Shown piece after piece: positions 1-6,186 of a DNA stretch of 7,000 nt. The DNA comes from Caulobacterales bacterium RIFOXYB1_FULL_67_16 (GTDB lineage: Bacteria > Pseudomonadota > Alphaproteobacteria > Caulobacterales > Caulobacteraceae). The notes beneath the pieces are model-generated. The model did not search any database, was not told where the DNA came from, and worked only from the letters and a program-made list of their open reading frames with translations. The position numbers and the translations under genes are program-made. The stretch covers positions 3,598 to 10,597 of the forward strand of contig MGLN01000070.1 in the NCBI GenBank assembly GCA_001796045.1, given 5' to 3'. Within the stretch, counting starts at the first letter, position 1, and every line of letters starts with the position of its first letter.

Positions 1-2
1 TC

Positions 3-587
3 ACCACGACGGACCGCAAGGACATCGGGGTGCGGCTGACGGTCCGGCCCCAGATCAACGCCGGCGGCTCCATCACCCTGACCCTGCGCCAGGAGGTGTC
101 GGCCATCAACGGCGGCTTGAGCAGCGGGGCCACGGACCTAGTGCTGGACAAGCGCGAGCTGCAGACGACCCTGGTGGTCGATGACGGCGACATCGCCGTG
201 GCCGGCGGTCTGCTGGACCAGAACGACATCATCCAGACCGATAAAATCCCCGGCCTGGGCGACATCCCCGGCGTGGGCGCCCTGTTCCGCTCGAACAGCC
301 GCCAGCGGGGCCGGACCAATCTGATGGTCTTCCTGCGCCCCACCATCATCCGCACCCGCGAAGAGGCGCAAGGCCTGGCCGCCGACCGCTGGGGCTATAT
401 GCGCGATCAGCAGGCGGCGGTGCAGCCGGATCGTGAGCCCAGCCTGGACGCCCTGGTGCGGGACTATATGCGGACCCAGGCCCCGGCCGCCCCGGCGACG
501 GGCGAGCCGATGGTGATCGCGCCGACCGGCGTGACCGCCCCGGTGGCGCCGGTCGAGGCCGCACCGCTGCCGCCCGCGGGGAACTGA
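3..587 (+). CDS. gspD: Type II secretion system secretin GspD, C-terminal part (5' end outside window)
   Basis: GspD forms the multimeric outer-membrane channel through which the T2SS exports folded proteins. Only the last 194 residues are present; the reading frame is open from base 3 and the start lies upstream of the window. The fragment opens with the secretin core motif DIGVRLTVRPQIN. It continues through KIPGLGDIPGVGALF (fragment residues 81-95) and NLMVFLRPTII, the strands that close the secretin barrel domain. About 76 residues follow. The first half includes DRWGYMRDQQ, which resembles the usual region just after the barrel. The last 36 residues are rich in Pro and Ala (19 of 36) and look disordered. 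The stop lies four bases before the gspE start, which implies co-transcription. Secretin family membership is clear; GspD rather than another secretin (PilQ, PulD-like, RcpA) follows from the gsp neighbours. Confidence 0.96.
   Translation, partial: TTTDRKDIGVRLTVRPQINAGGSITLTLRQEVSAINGGLSSGATDLVLDKRELQTTLVVDDGDIAVAGGLLDQNDIIQTDKIPGLGDIPGVGALFRSNSRQRGRTNLMVFLRPTIIRTREEAQGLAADRWGYMRDQQAAVQPDREPSLDALVRDYMRTQAPAAPATGEPMVIAPTGVTAPVAPVEAAPLPPAGN
578..582 (+). promoter_or_regulatory. Probable ribosome binding site of gspE
   Basis: GGGGA ends nine bases before the ATG at 592 and lies inside the last codons of gspD. It is a moderate Shine-Dalgarno match and supports the chosen gspE start, which also fits the family N-terminus. 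Confidence 0.45.
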
Positions 588-591
588 TCCC

Positions 592-2088
592 ATGATCACC
601 CTGGTCAGCCCCAGCCTGCCTTACGGCTTCGCCAAGCGACACGGCGTCCTTCTGCTGGACGCCGGCGACGTGGCGCGGGTGGGGCTGCGCGAGGGGGCCG
701 ACCCCAGGGGGCTGATCGAAGCGCGGCGGGTGCTGGGGCGGCCGCTGGCGGTGGAGACGCTGAGCCAGGCCGCCTTCGACCGGCAACTGTCCGAGATCTA
801 TGCGGGGGACCACCTGGCGGCGGCGGACGGCGAGGATCTGGACATGCCCGCCGGCCTGGACAGTCTGATCGACGACATCCCGGCCGCCGCCGACCTGCTG
901 GACACGGCCGACGACGCCCCGGTGATCCGGCTGATCAACGGAATCATCGCCGAAGCGGTGCGGACCGGCGCCTCGGACATTCACCTGGAGACCTATGAAA
1001 GCGCGCTTCTGGTGCGGATGCGGATCGACGGGGTGCTGCGCGAAGCCCTGAGCCTGAACCCGCGCATCGCGCCGCTTCTGGTGTCGCGGATCAAGGTCAT
1101 GGCGCGGCTGGACATCGCCGAGAAGCGGGTGCCGCAGGACGGGCGCATCCCCCTGGCCCTGGGCGGCAAGACGCTTGACGTGCGGGTCTCGACCCTGCCG
1201 TCGCGCGGCGGCGAGCGGGTGGTGATGCGGATTCTGGACAAGGATCAGGCGGGCCTGACCCTGGACCGCCTGGGCATGGCGCCGGACGCCCTGGCCGCCT
1301 TCCGCGCCGCCCTGGCCGAGCCGAACGGCATCATCCTGGTCACCGGGCCGACGGGCTCGGGCAAGACCACCAGCCTGTATGCCGGCCTGGCCCTGCTGAA
1401 CGACCAGACGCGCAATATCCTGACGGTCGAGGATCCGGTCGAATACGCCATCGACGGGGTGGGCCAGACCCAGGTCAACACCAAGGTCGGCATGACCTTC
1501 GCCGCGGGCCTGCGGGCCATTCTGCGCCAGGATCCGGACGTGGTCATGGTGGGGGAAATCCGCGACGTGGAGACGGCAGGGGTCGCGGTCCAGGCCGCCC
1601 TGACCGGCCACCTGGTCCTGTCCACCGTTCACACCAATGATGCGGCGGGGGCGGTGACGCGGCTGCGCGACATGGGGGTGGAGCCTTTCCTGCTGGCCTC
1701 GACCCTGCGGCTCATCGTGGCCCAGCGGCTGGTTCGGCGGCTATGCGAGCATTGCCGCACCCCCGAGGTCGCCGACAAGGCCACCGCCAAGCTGATCGGG
1801 GCCAAGGCCGGGGTGCGGGTCTGGCGTCCGCACGGCTGCGCCCATTGCGGCAACACCGGCTATGTCGGCCGGGTCGGCCTTTACGAGGTGCTCAAGGTCG
1901 ACGACCGGGTGCGCCGCCTGATCGCGGCCGAGGCCGACGAGGATGCGGTGGTCGCCGCGGCCTTCGCCGGGGGCGGAACCCTGTCCGACCGCGCGCGCGC
2001 CCTGGTGCTGGACGGCGTGACCTCGGTCGAGGAGGCTGTGCGCGTCGCCCGTCAGGAGACGGCGACCGATCCGGCGGAGGCGGCCTGA
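592..2088 (+). CDS. gspE: T2SS assembly ATPase GspE
   Basis: GspE is the cytoplasmic hexameric ATPase that powers pseudopilus assembly, docked on GspL and GspF. The 498-residue length is normal for the family. The N-terminal domain contains LPYGFAKRHGVLL (residues 9-21), typical of GspE/XcpR, which supports the ATG at 592. The ATPase core is complete. It has Walker A GPTGSGKT (252-259, Lys258), the Asp box ILTVEDPVEY (276-285), Walker B with VVMVGEIRD (317-325, Glu322), and the His box around GHLVLSTVHTND (339-350). A tetracysteine zinc site is present with C385, C388, C416 and C419, which separates GspE from retraction ATPases of the PilT type. The gene starts four bases after gspD stops, and its stop shares one base with the gspF start (TGATG). 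All catalytic motifs are intact, so it is expected to be active. PilB or another type IV pilus ATPase is the only real alternative, and the neighbours argue against it. Confidence 0.98.
   Translation: MITLVSPSLPYGFAKRHGVLLLDAGDVARVGLREGADPRGLIEARRVLGRPLAVETLSQAAFDRQLSEIYAGDHLAAADGEDLDMPAGLDSLIDDIPAAADLLDTADDAPVIRLINGIIAEAVRTGASDIHLETYESALLVRMRIDGVLREALSLNPRIAPLLVSRIKVMARLDIAEKRVPQDGRIPLALGGKTLDVRVSTLPSRGGERVVMRILDKDQAGLTLDRLGMAPDALAAFRAALAEPNGIILVTGPTGSGKTTSLYAGLALLNDQTRNILTVEDPVEYAIDGVGQTQVNTKVGMTFAAGLRAILRQDPDVVMVGEIRDVETAGVAVQAALTGHLVLSTVHTNDAAGAVTRLRDMGVEPFLLASTLRLIVAQRLVRRLCEHCRTPEVADKATAKLIGAKAGVRVWRPHGCAHCGNTGYVGRVGLYEVLKVDDRVRRLIAAEADEDAVVAAAFAGGGTLSDRARALVLDGVTSVEEAVRVARQETATDPAEAA
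2076..2080 (+). promoter_or_regulatory. Ribosome binding site of gspF
   Basis: GGAGG lies seven bases before the ATG at 2088, inside the last codons of gspE. It is a consensus Shine-Dalgarno at good spacing. It decides the gspF start, because the same frame stays open upstream to 1743 in the shadow of gspE. Confidence 0.7.
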
Positions 2089-3305
2089 TGGCGGCCTTCG
2101 ACTATGTGGCCGTGGACCCGACGGGCCGCACCGTGGCCGGCGCCGTCGTTGCGCCGGACGAGGCGGCGGCGCGGGGGCGGCTGGCGAAACGCCGTCTGAT
2201 GCCGCTGGAGGTTACGCCGGCCCGGATCGCGCCGCGCGCCGAGCGAGCGGCCGGCGGCGGGCGAGGGGACCGGCTGAACGCCAAGACCCTGGCCCTGACC
2301 ACCCGCCAGCTTGCGACCCTGATTTCGGTCTCGCCGCTGGAGGAGGCCCTGCGCACCCTGGCGCTCCAGGCCGACCGGCCGGTGGTGCGGCGGGTGCTGG
2401 AAGGGGTTCACGCCGGGGTCATGGAGGGGCGCCGGCTGTCCGACGCCATGGCGCTGCAGGGCCAGGCCTTTCCGCCGCTGTACCGGGCCATGGTCTCGGC
2501 GGGGGAACAGTCGGGCGCCTTGCAGCCGATCCTGGAACGCCTGGCCGACGGGCTGGAGCGAGACCAGCAGGTGCGCGGCAAGGTGATCACCGCCGTGGTC
2601 TATCCCAGCGTCCTGGCCGTGGTGGCCCTGGGCGTGATCGCCATTCTGATGGCCTTCGTCGTGCCCAAGGTGGTCGATCAGTTCGAGAGCATGAACCAGA
2701 CCCTGCCGCTGCTGACGCGACTGGTGATCGGGGTGTCGGACCTGATGCGGAACTGGGGCTGGCTGGTCCTGATCGTGCTGGCCGGGCTGCTCGCCGCCGG
2801 CGTGGTCGCGCGACGCCGACCCGACGTCCGGCTGCGGATCGACCGGGCGATGCTGAGGCTGCCCGTCATCGGCCGGCTGACGCGCGATCTGCACGGCGCC
2901 CGCATGGCGCGGACCCTGTCGACCATGATCGCCGCCGGCCTGCCGGTGCTGGAAGGCTTGACCATCACGGCCCGTACCGTGTCCAACATGGCCCTGCGTC
3001 AGGCCACAGAATCCATGGCCGAGGCCGTGCGCGAGGGCGGGGGCCTGTCGGCCGCCATGCGCCGCGCCGACGTCTTCCCGCCGCTGCTGGTCTATATGAC
3101 CGCCTCGGGCGAGAGCAGCGGCCGGCTGGAGCCGATGCTGGAGCGCGCCGCCGACTATCTGGAACGCGAGTTCGCCACCTTCACCGCCGTGATGCTGAGC
3201 CTGCTGGAGCCGGCCATCATCGTGGTCATGGGCGGGGTGGTGGCGATGATCGTCCTGTCGATCCTGCTGCCCATTCTTCAGATCAACACCCTGGCCATGG
3301 GGTGA
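2088..3305 (+). CDS. gspF: T2SS inner-membrane platform protein GspF
   Basis: GspF is the polytopic inner-membrane core of the T2SS assembly platform and contacts GspE and GspL. The product is 405 residues, the usual length. It begins MAAFDYVAVDPTGR, the classic GspF N-terminus, so the longer in-frame opening from 1743 is rejected. Two homologous cytoplasmic T2SSF repeats are visible. The first starts near TTRQLATL (about residues 70-170) and includes AGEQSGAL. The second starts near ARMARTLSTMIAAGLP (about 270-370) and includes ASGESSGRLEPML. Three membrane segments are predicted by eye at about 175-195, 223-241 and 376-396, matching the known topology. The first repeat reads LISVSPLEEAL where the second reads MIAAGLPVLEGL, so it is one residue shorter there. 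The gene overlaps the gspE stop by one base and has a strong ribosome site. Type IV pilus PilC is a relative, but the context fixes GspF. Confidence 0.97.
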   Translation: MAAFDYVAVDPTGRTVAGAVVAPDEAAARGRLAKRRLMPLEVTPARIAPRAERAAGGGRGDRLNAKTLALTTRQLATLISVSPLEEALRTLALQADRPVVRRVLEGVHAGVMEGRRLSDAMALQGQAFPPLYRAMVSAGEQSGALQPILERLADGLERDQQVRGKVITAVVYPSVLAVVALGVIAILMAFVVPKVVDQFESMNQTLPLLTRLVIGVSDLMRNWGWLVLIVLAGLLAAGVVARRRPDVRLRIDRAMLRLPVIGRLTRDLHGARMARTLSTMIAAGLPVLEGLTITARTVSNMALRQATESMAEAVREGGGLSAAMRRADVFPPLLVYMTASGESSGRLEPMLERAADYLEREFATFTAVMLSLLEPAIIVVMGGVVAMIVLSILLPILQINTLAMG

Positions 3306-3310
3306 GGAGA
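3304..3310 (+). promoter_or_regulatory. Strong ribosome binding site of gspG
   Basis: GAGGAGA overlaps the gspF stop codon and ends eight bases before the ATG at 3319. It is among the best Shine-Dalgarno matches in the window. It is followed by an AT-rich spacer (GTTTAGTC) and an A-rich start of the coding region, unlike the GC-rich surroundings. This fits a high demand for the major pseudopilin. Confidence 0.75.
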
Positions 3311-3318
3311 GTTTAGTC

Positions 3319-3768
3319 ATGACCTCAGAAAATCAGAACAAGCGTCGCAAACGTCGGGGTTTCACCCTGGTCGAGCTGATGGTGGTCATCGTCATCATCG
3401 GGCTGCTGGCGACGGTCGTGGCCATCAATGTCCTCCCCAGCCAGGACCGGGCCATGGTGGCCAAGGCCAAGGCGGACATCGCGGTTCTGGAACAGGCGAT
3501 CGAGACCTACCGCCTCGACAATCTGAACTTCCCCACCGACCAGCAGGGGCTGCAGGCCCTGGTGTCGGCGCCCGCCGGTCTGACCCAGCCCGAGCGGTAC
3601 CGCGAGGGGGGCTATGTGCGTCGTCTGCCCGAAGATCCGTGGGGCAACCCCTACCGCTACCGTCGCCAGAGCACGCACGGCCAGCCGTTCGACGTCTTCT
3701 CCCTGGGGGCGGACGGGAAGGAAGGGGGCGAGGGCAATGATGCGGACCTCGGCAACTGGCAGGGCTGA
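3319..3768 (+). CDS. gspG: Major pseudopilin GspG
   Basis: GspG is the main subunit of the periplasmic pseudopilus. The product is 149 residues. It has a basic 14-residue leader (KRRKRRG) and a prepilin peptidase site G14^F15, followed by FTLVELMVVIVIIGLLA. Glu19, at mature position 5, is the conserved glutamate, and the N-terminal helix serves as the membrane anchor before assembly. Downstream family hallmarks are DNLNFPTDQQGLQAL, the LPEDPWGNPYRYR stretch, and the C-terminal loop SLGADGKEGGEGNDADLGNW (residues 128-147). In known GspG structures that acidic loop binds calcium, with Asp132, Asp141 and Asp143 as likely ligands here. The predicted mature protein is 135 residues. This gene has the only clear intergenic gap in the operon (13 bases) and a strong ribosome site of its own, consistent with higher translation than its neighbours. 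Cleavage and methylation would need a GspO/PilD peptidase not encoded here. Confidence 0.98.
   Translation: MTSENQNKRRKRRGFTLVELMVVIVIIGLLATVVAINVLPSQDRAMVAKAKADIAVLEQAIETYRLDNLNFPTDQQGLQALVSAPAGLTQPERYREGGYVRRLPEDPWGNPYRYRRQSTHGQPFDVFSLGADGKEGGEGNDADLGNWQG
3722..3734 (+). promoter_or_regulatory. Purine-rich ribosome binding region of gspH
   Basis: AAGGGGG (3722-3728) and GAGGG (3730-3734) precede the tandem ATGATG at 3737-3742, within the end of gspG. The first is well spaced for ATG 3737 (eight bases), and the second for ATG 3740 (five bases). Both starts are therefore possible. Confidence 0.5.
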
Positions 3769-4237
3769 TCCCGCTCAAGCAGCGAGCCGCCGCGCGGCGA
3801 GCGGTAGCGTCCAAAAGAGATCCGGATTCACCTTGGTCGAGCTGATGGTGACGATCACCGTCATCGGTCTGGCGGCCGGGGCTGTGGTTCTGTCGATGCC
3901 GGATCCCCATCCGGCCGTGGGGCTGGAGGCGGAGCAGTTCGCGGCCCGGCTGGCGCGCGCCCGCGAAGAGGCGATCCTGATCAACCAGCCCGTGGCCGTT
4001 GAGGCGGACGCCGGAGGCTATCGGTTCTCAAGCTTCGACGGCGCCGACTGGACGCCTCTGACCGGCGTCTTCGCGCCACGCAGTTGGGGCGAGGGCGTTT
4101 CCGCGCCCGCCGCGCCAACCCGCATCGTCTTCGACCCGACCGGGATCGCCGACCCGGCGCGGGTCCGGCTGAGCCGCGACAGTCAGTTCCGCACGGTGTC
4201 CATCGACGGCGCTGGCGAGGTGTCGATCAATGATTGA
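3737..4237 (+). CDS. gspH: Minor pseudopilin GspH
   Basis: GspH is a minor pseudopilin at the pseudopilus tip, linking the GspI-J-K complex to the GspG shaft. From ATG 3737 the product is 166 residues. The methylation motif is KRSGFTLVELMVTITVIGLAAGA, listed here only as its core: cleavage at G30^F31 and conserved Glu35. It is followed by AEQFAARLARAREEAILINQPVAV, the helix and first strands typical of GspH (motif core LARAREEAI). The frame is open further upstream to 3614. The only in-frame starts near the leader are the tandem ATGs at 3737 and 3740, which have purine-rich sequence in front, so one of these is chosen. This makes the gene overlap the end of gspG by 32 (or 29) bases and gives a long, alanine- and serine-rich leader of 30 (or 29) residues. 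The last eight bases overlap gspI. Identity as GspH rests on the motif, size and position between gspG and gspI. Confidence 0.9.
   Translation: MMRTSATGRADPAQAASRRAASGSVQKRSGFTLVELMVTITVIGLAAGAVVLSMPDPHPAVGLEAEQFAARLARAREEAILINQPVAVEADAGGYRFSSFDGADWTPLTGVFAPRSWGEGVSAPAAPTRIVFDPTGIADPARVRLSRDSQFRTVSIDGAGEVSIND
4215..4220 (+). promoter_or_regulatory. Probable ribosome binding site of gspI
   Basis: GCGAGG ends nine bases before the ATG at 4230, within the last codons of gspH. It is a partial Shine-Dalgarno match and supports the start that overlaps the gspH end. Confidence 0.4.
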
Positions 4238-4622
4238 TAATTGCACCCTCCAGGCGGCGGCACGCCCAAAGTCGTGCGACGGATTCACGCTCATTGAAAT
4301 GCTGGTGGCCCTGGCGGTCTTCGCCCTGGCGGCCATGGCCCTGCTGAACCTGGCGGGCGAAAGCACCCGGTCGGCCGTGCGGGTCGAGGCGCGCACCCTG
4401 GGCGGGGTCGTGGCCGAAAACATCGCGGCGGAGGCGATGATCGCGCCCAACCTGCCGGTCGGCGAAACCGCCGGAGAGGTCCAGATGGCCGGTCGCGTCT
4501 GGCGCTGGCGTCGGATCGTGACCGGAACCGAAGTTCCCGGCATGGGGCGGATCGACGTGCGTGTTTCGACCGACGAGGGCCAGGTGGCGGATCGGGTTCT
4601 GTTCCGGGCGGCCGGAGCATGA
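4230..4622 (+). CDS. gspI: Minor pseudopilin GspI
   Basis: GspI is a minor pseudopilin that nucleates the tip complex with GspJ and GspK. The product is 130 residues, normal for the family. The cleavage site is G18^F19, followed by FTLIEMLVALAVFALAAMAL with conserved Glu23. The sequence VAENIAAEAM and the strand GRVWRWRRIV (residues 88-97) match the T2SSI C-terminal domain. The leader is odd: 18 residues with two cysteines (C5 and C16) and few basic residues (R12, K14), with an aspartate next to the cleavage glycine. No better internal start exists before the motif. The gene overlaps gspH by eight bases and gspJ by four (ATGA), indicating translational coupling. Assignment is firm from the motif, size and position; the exact start is slightly less certain. 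Confidence 0.93.
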   Translation: MIDNCTLQAAARPKSCDGFTLIEMLVALAVFALAAMALLNLAGESTRSAVRVEARTLGGVVAENIAAEAMIAPNLPVGETAGEVQMAGRVWRWRRIVTGTEVPGMGRIDVRVSTDEGQVADRVLFRAAGA

Positions 4623-5203
4623 GGCGGGGGGGCTTCACCCTGGTCGAGGTGCTGATCGCCCTGGCGATCTTCGCCCTGCTGGCCGGCGCTGGCGCCCTGG
4701 TGCTGAGCCAGACCATCGACACCCGCTTCGCCGTCCGCGCCGAGACCGACAGGATCGGCGACATCCAGCGGATGCGCGCCCTGCTGAAGGCCGACCTGGC
4801 CCAGGCCGCGCCGCGTCGCACCCGCGCCCCGACCGGGCGGCCGCTGCCGCGCGCCCTGATGGGGCCGGAGACGCCGGACGGACCGATCCTGACCCTGGTG
4901 CGCAACGGCTGGTCCAACCCCGGCGAGACGGCGCGGCCGTCCCTGCAGCGGGTCGAATACCGGGTGGTCGAGGGGCGGCTGGAGCGTCGCGTCTCTCCCT
5001 ATCTGGACGGCGCTCGCGCCGGCCCGCCCCAGGTGCTGTGCCGGGGCGTGAAAGACGCCGCCGTCACCTTCATCCAGAACGGGTCCGAGGCCCAGGCCTT
5101 CGCCGCCTCCAGCGACCGGCCCCTGCCGGACGCCGTACGCATCGTCATGACCCTGGACGGCGTCGGCCGGCTGGAACAGATCTTCCTGGTGGCCTCGGCA
5201 TGA
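4619..5203 (+). CDS. gspJ: Minor pseudopilin GspJ
   Basis: GspJ is a minor pseudopilin of the tip complex and binds GspI and GspK. The product is 194 residues. The leader is very short, MRRGG, with cleavage at G5^F6 and the motif FTLVEVLIALAIFALLAGAG carrying conserved Glu10. The soluble domain has RNGWSNPG (residues 95-102) and LQRVEYRVVEGRLERR, both characteristic of GspJ, and ends with DAVRIVMTLDG, a usual late strand. The start codon overlaps the gspI stop as ATGA, and the stop overlaps the gspK start the same way. The only nearby Shine-Dalgarno-like sequence (GGAG at 4614-4617) is one base from the ATG, too close to be normal. Expression therefore probably depends on ribosomes finishing gspI. 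GspJ is clearly separated from GspH and GspI by length and the NP motif. Confidence 0.95.
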   Translation: MRRGGFTLVEVLIALAIFALLAGAGALVLSQTIDTRFAVRAETDRIGDIQRMRALLKADLAQAAPRRTRAPTGRPLPRALMGPETPDGPILTLVRNGWSNPGETARPSLQRVEYRVVEGRLERRVSPYLDGARAGPPQVLCRGVKDAAVTFIQNGSEAQAFAASSDRPLPDAVRIVMTLDGVGRLEQIFLVASA

Positions 5204-6186
5204 GCGGAGGGCGGGCGTCGCGCGAGGGCATGGCCCTGTTGACCGTCCTGCTGCTGGTGGCGGTGATGGCGGCCGTGGCGGTCGTCCTTCTGGACGACGT
5301 GCGCTTTTCGGTGCGTCGCACCACCAATGCCGAGACCCAGGCCCAGGCCCAGTGGTACGCCGCCGGGGCCGAGAGTCTGGCGCGACGTCAGATCGCCGAT
5401 CTTCTCAAGGTCGATGCCGCACGCACCCCGATCGAGCCGCGCTGGAACGGCCGGGTGATGGAATTTCCGGTGGAGGAGGGGACGATCCGCGCGGTCGTGA
5501 CCGACGGCCAGAACTGTTTCAACCTGAACTCCCTCGTCTACGGCCAAGGTGAGGATCTGTTCGCGCGGCCCGAGGGGACGGCCCAGTTCATCGCCCTGGG
5601 CGCGGCGCTGGGCCTGTCGCGTGCCCGCATGGCGGCGGCGGCGGCGGCCCTGACTGACTGGATGGACAATGACGCCGAGGCCTCGCCCGGCGGGGCGGAG
5701 GATGCGCGCTACGCCGGCCTGGCCACGCCCTATCGTACCGGCGGAGTCATGCTGGCCGACGTCAGCGAGATGCGGGCGGTCGCCAACATCGACGCCGCTC
5801 TCTATCGGCGGCTGCGTCCCTATGTCTGCGCCCTGCCGACCACGACTCAGGCGCGGCTGAATCCCAACACCCTGACCCCGGGCCAGGCGCCTCTGCTGGT
5901 CATGCTGACCGGGGGCGAGATCGGCCTGCAGACCGCCCGCGCCGCCGTCGCCGCCCGCCCGGCCGCCGGCTGGGCCAGTACGGACGCGTTCTGGTCCCAG
6001 CCGGCGCTGAAGACCTTCAGCCCGGATGAGGAGACCCAGGCGCAAGTCTCTCTGCTGACACGCTATTTCGACCTTCGGGTCGATATCGATTACGGCGGCG
6101 CCCGCGCCGTCCGCACCGCCCTCTTGTACGCAGCGCCGGACGGCGCCGTGCGCACCGTCATTCGTCGCTGGACCCCTGAAGAATGA
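5200..6186 (+). CDS. gspK: Minor pseudopilin GspK
   Basis: GspK is the largest minor pseudopilin and caps the pseudopilus tip. The product is 328 residues, as expected. The ATG at 5200 overlaps the gspJ stop; the frame is open upstream to 4561, but that is the shadow of gspI and gspJ. Cleavage is predicted at G10^M11, followed by MALLTVLLLVAVMAAVAVVLL. Mature position 5 is threonine rather than glutamate, which is the family norm for GspK. The periplasmic part shows DGQNCFNLNSLV (residues 102-113), DWMDNDAE (153-160, a likely calcium-binding or acidic loop of the inserted helical domain) and RLNPNT (219-224). Two cysteines, C106 and C210, are both in the periplasmic domain and could pair. The stop overlaps the gspL start by four bases (ATGA). 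Confidence 0.96.
   Translation: MSGGRASREGMALLTVLLLVAVMAAVAVVLLDDVRFSVRRTTNAETQAQAQWYAAGAESLARRQIADLLKVDAARTPIEPRWNGRVMEFPVEEGTIRAVVTDGQNCFNLNSLVYGQGEDLFARPEGTAQFIALGAALGLSRARMAAAAAALTDWMDNDAEASPGGAEDARYAGLATPYRTGGVMLADVSEMRAVANIDAALYRRLRPYVCALPTTTQARLNPNTLTPGQAPLLVMLTGGEIGLQTARAAVAARPAAGWASTDAFWSQPALKTFSPDEETQAQVSLLTRYFDLRVDIDYGGARAVRTALLYAAPDGAVRTVIRRWTPEE

Noticed and set aside
346..1632. 428-codon open frame on the minus strand opposite gspD and gspE
   Set aside because: It is antisense to a gene with intact ATPase motifs, its composition is dominated by His, Gln, Arg and Gly as expected from GC-rich shadow frames, and it shows no recognisable domain.
1743..2087. Upstream in-frame extension of gspF
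   Set aside because: The translated extension is Arg/Gly-rich shadow of gspE. MAAFDYVAVDPTG at 2088 is the family N-terminus and has GGAGG seven bases upstream.
592..3305. Type IV pilus (PilB/PilC) or Tad pilus assembly genes instead of T2SS
   Set aside because: The secretin, GspG with its calcium loop, GspH-I-J-K in order and GspL together are specific to the T2SS.
3306..3318. Possible internal promoter or terminator in the gspF-gspG gap
   Set aside because: Thirteen bases are too few for either, and no hairpin with a T-run or paired -35/-10 elements is visible nearby.
2052..3320. 422-codon open frame on the minus strand opposite gspF
   Set aside because: It mirrors the gspF codons, is rich in His, Gln and Arg, has no family motif, and no ribosome site was recognised. 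Long antisense frames are expected at this GC content.
3614..3736. Upstream in-frame extension of gspH inside gspG
   Set aside because: It would give a prepilin leader of about 71 residues and is the shadow of conserved GspG sequence. The tandem ATGs at 3737/3740 are better placed.
3788..3799. Perfect 12-base palindrome CGCCGCGCGGCG just after the gspG stop
   Set aside because: I considered a hairpin protecting gspG mRNA or a protein site. The stem would be only four pairs with a four-base loop, it lies inside gspH coding sequence, and such G/C palindromes are common by chance at this composition.
4561..5199. Upstream in-frame extension of gspK
   Set aside because: The translation is Arg/Pro/Gly-rich shadow of gspI and gspJ. 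The prepilin motif sits 10 residues after the ATG at 5200.
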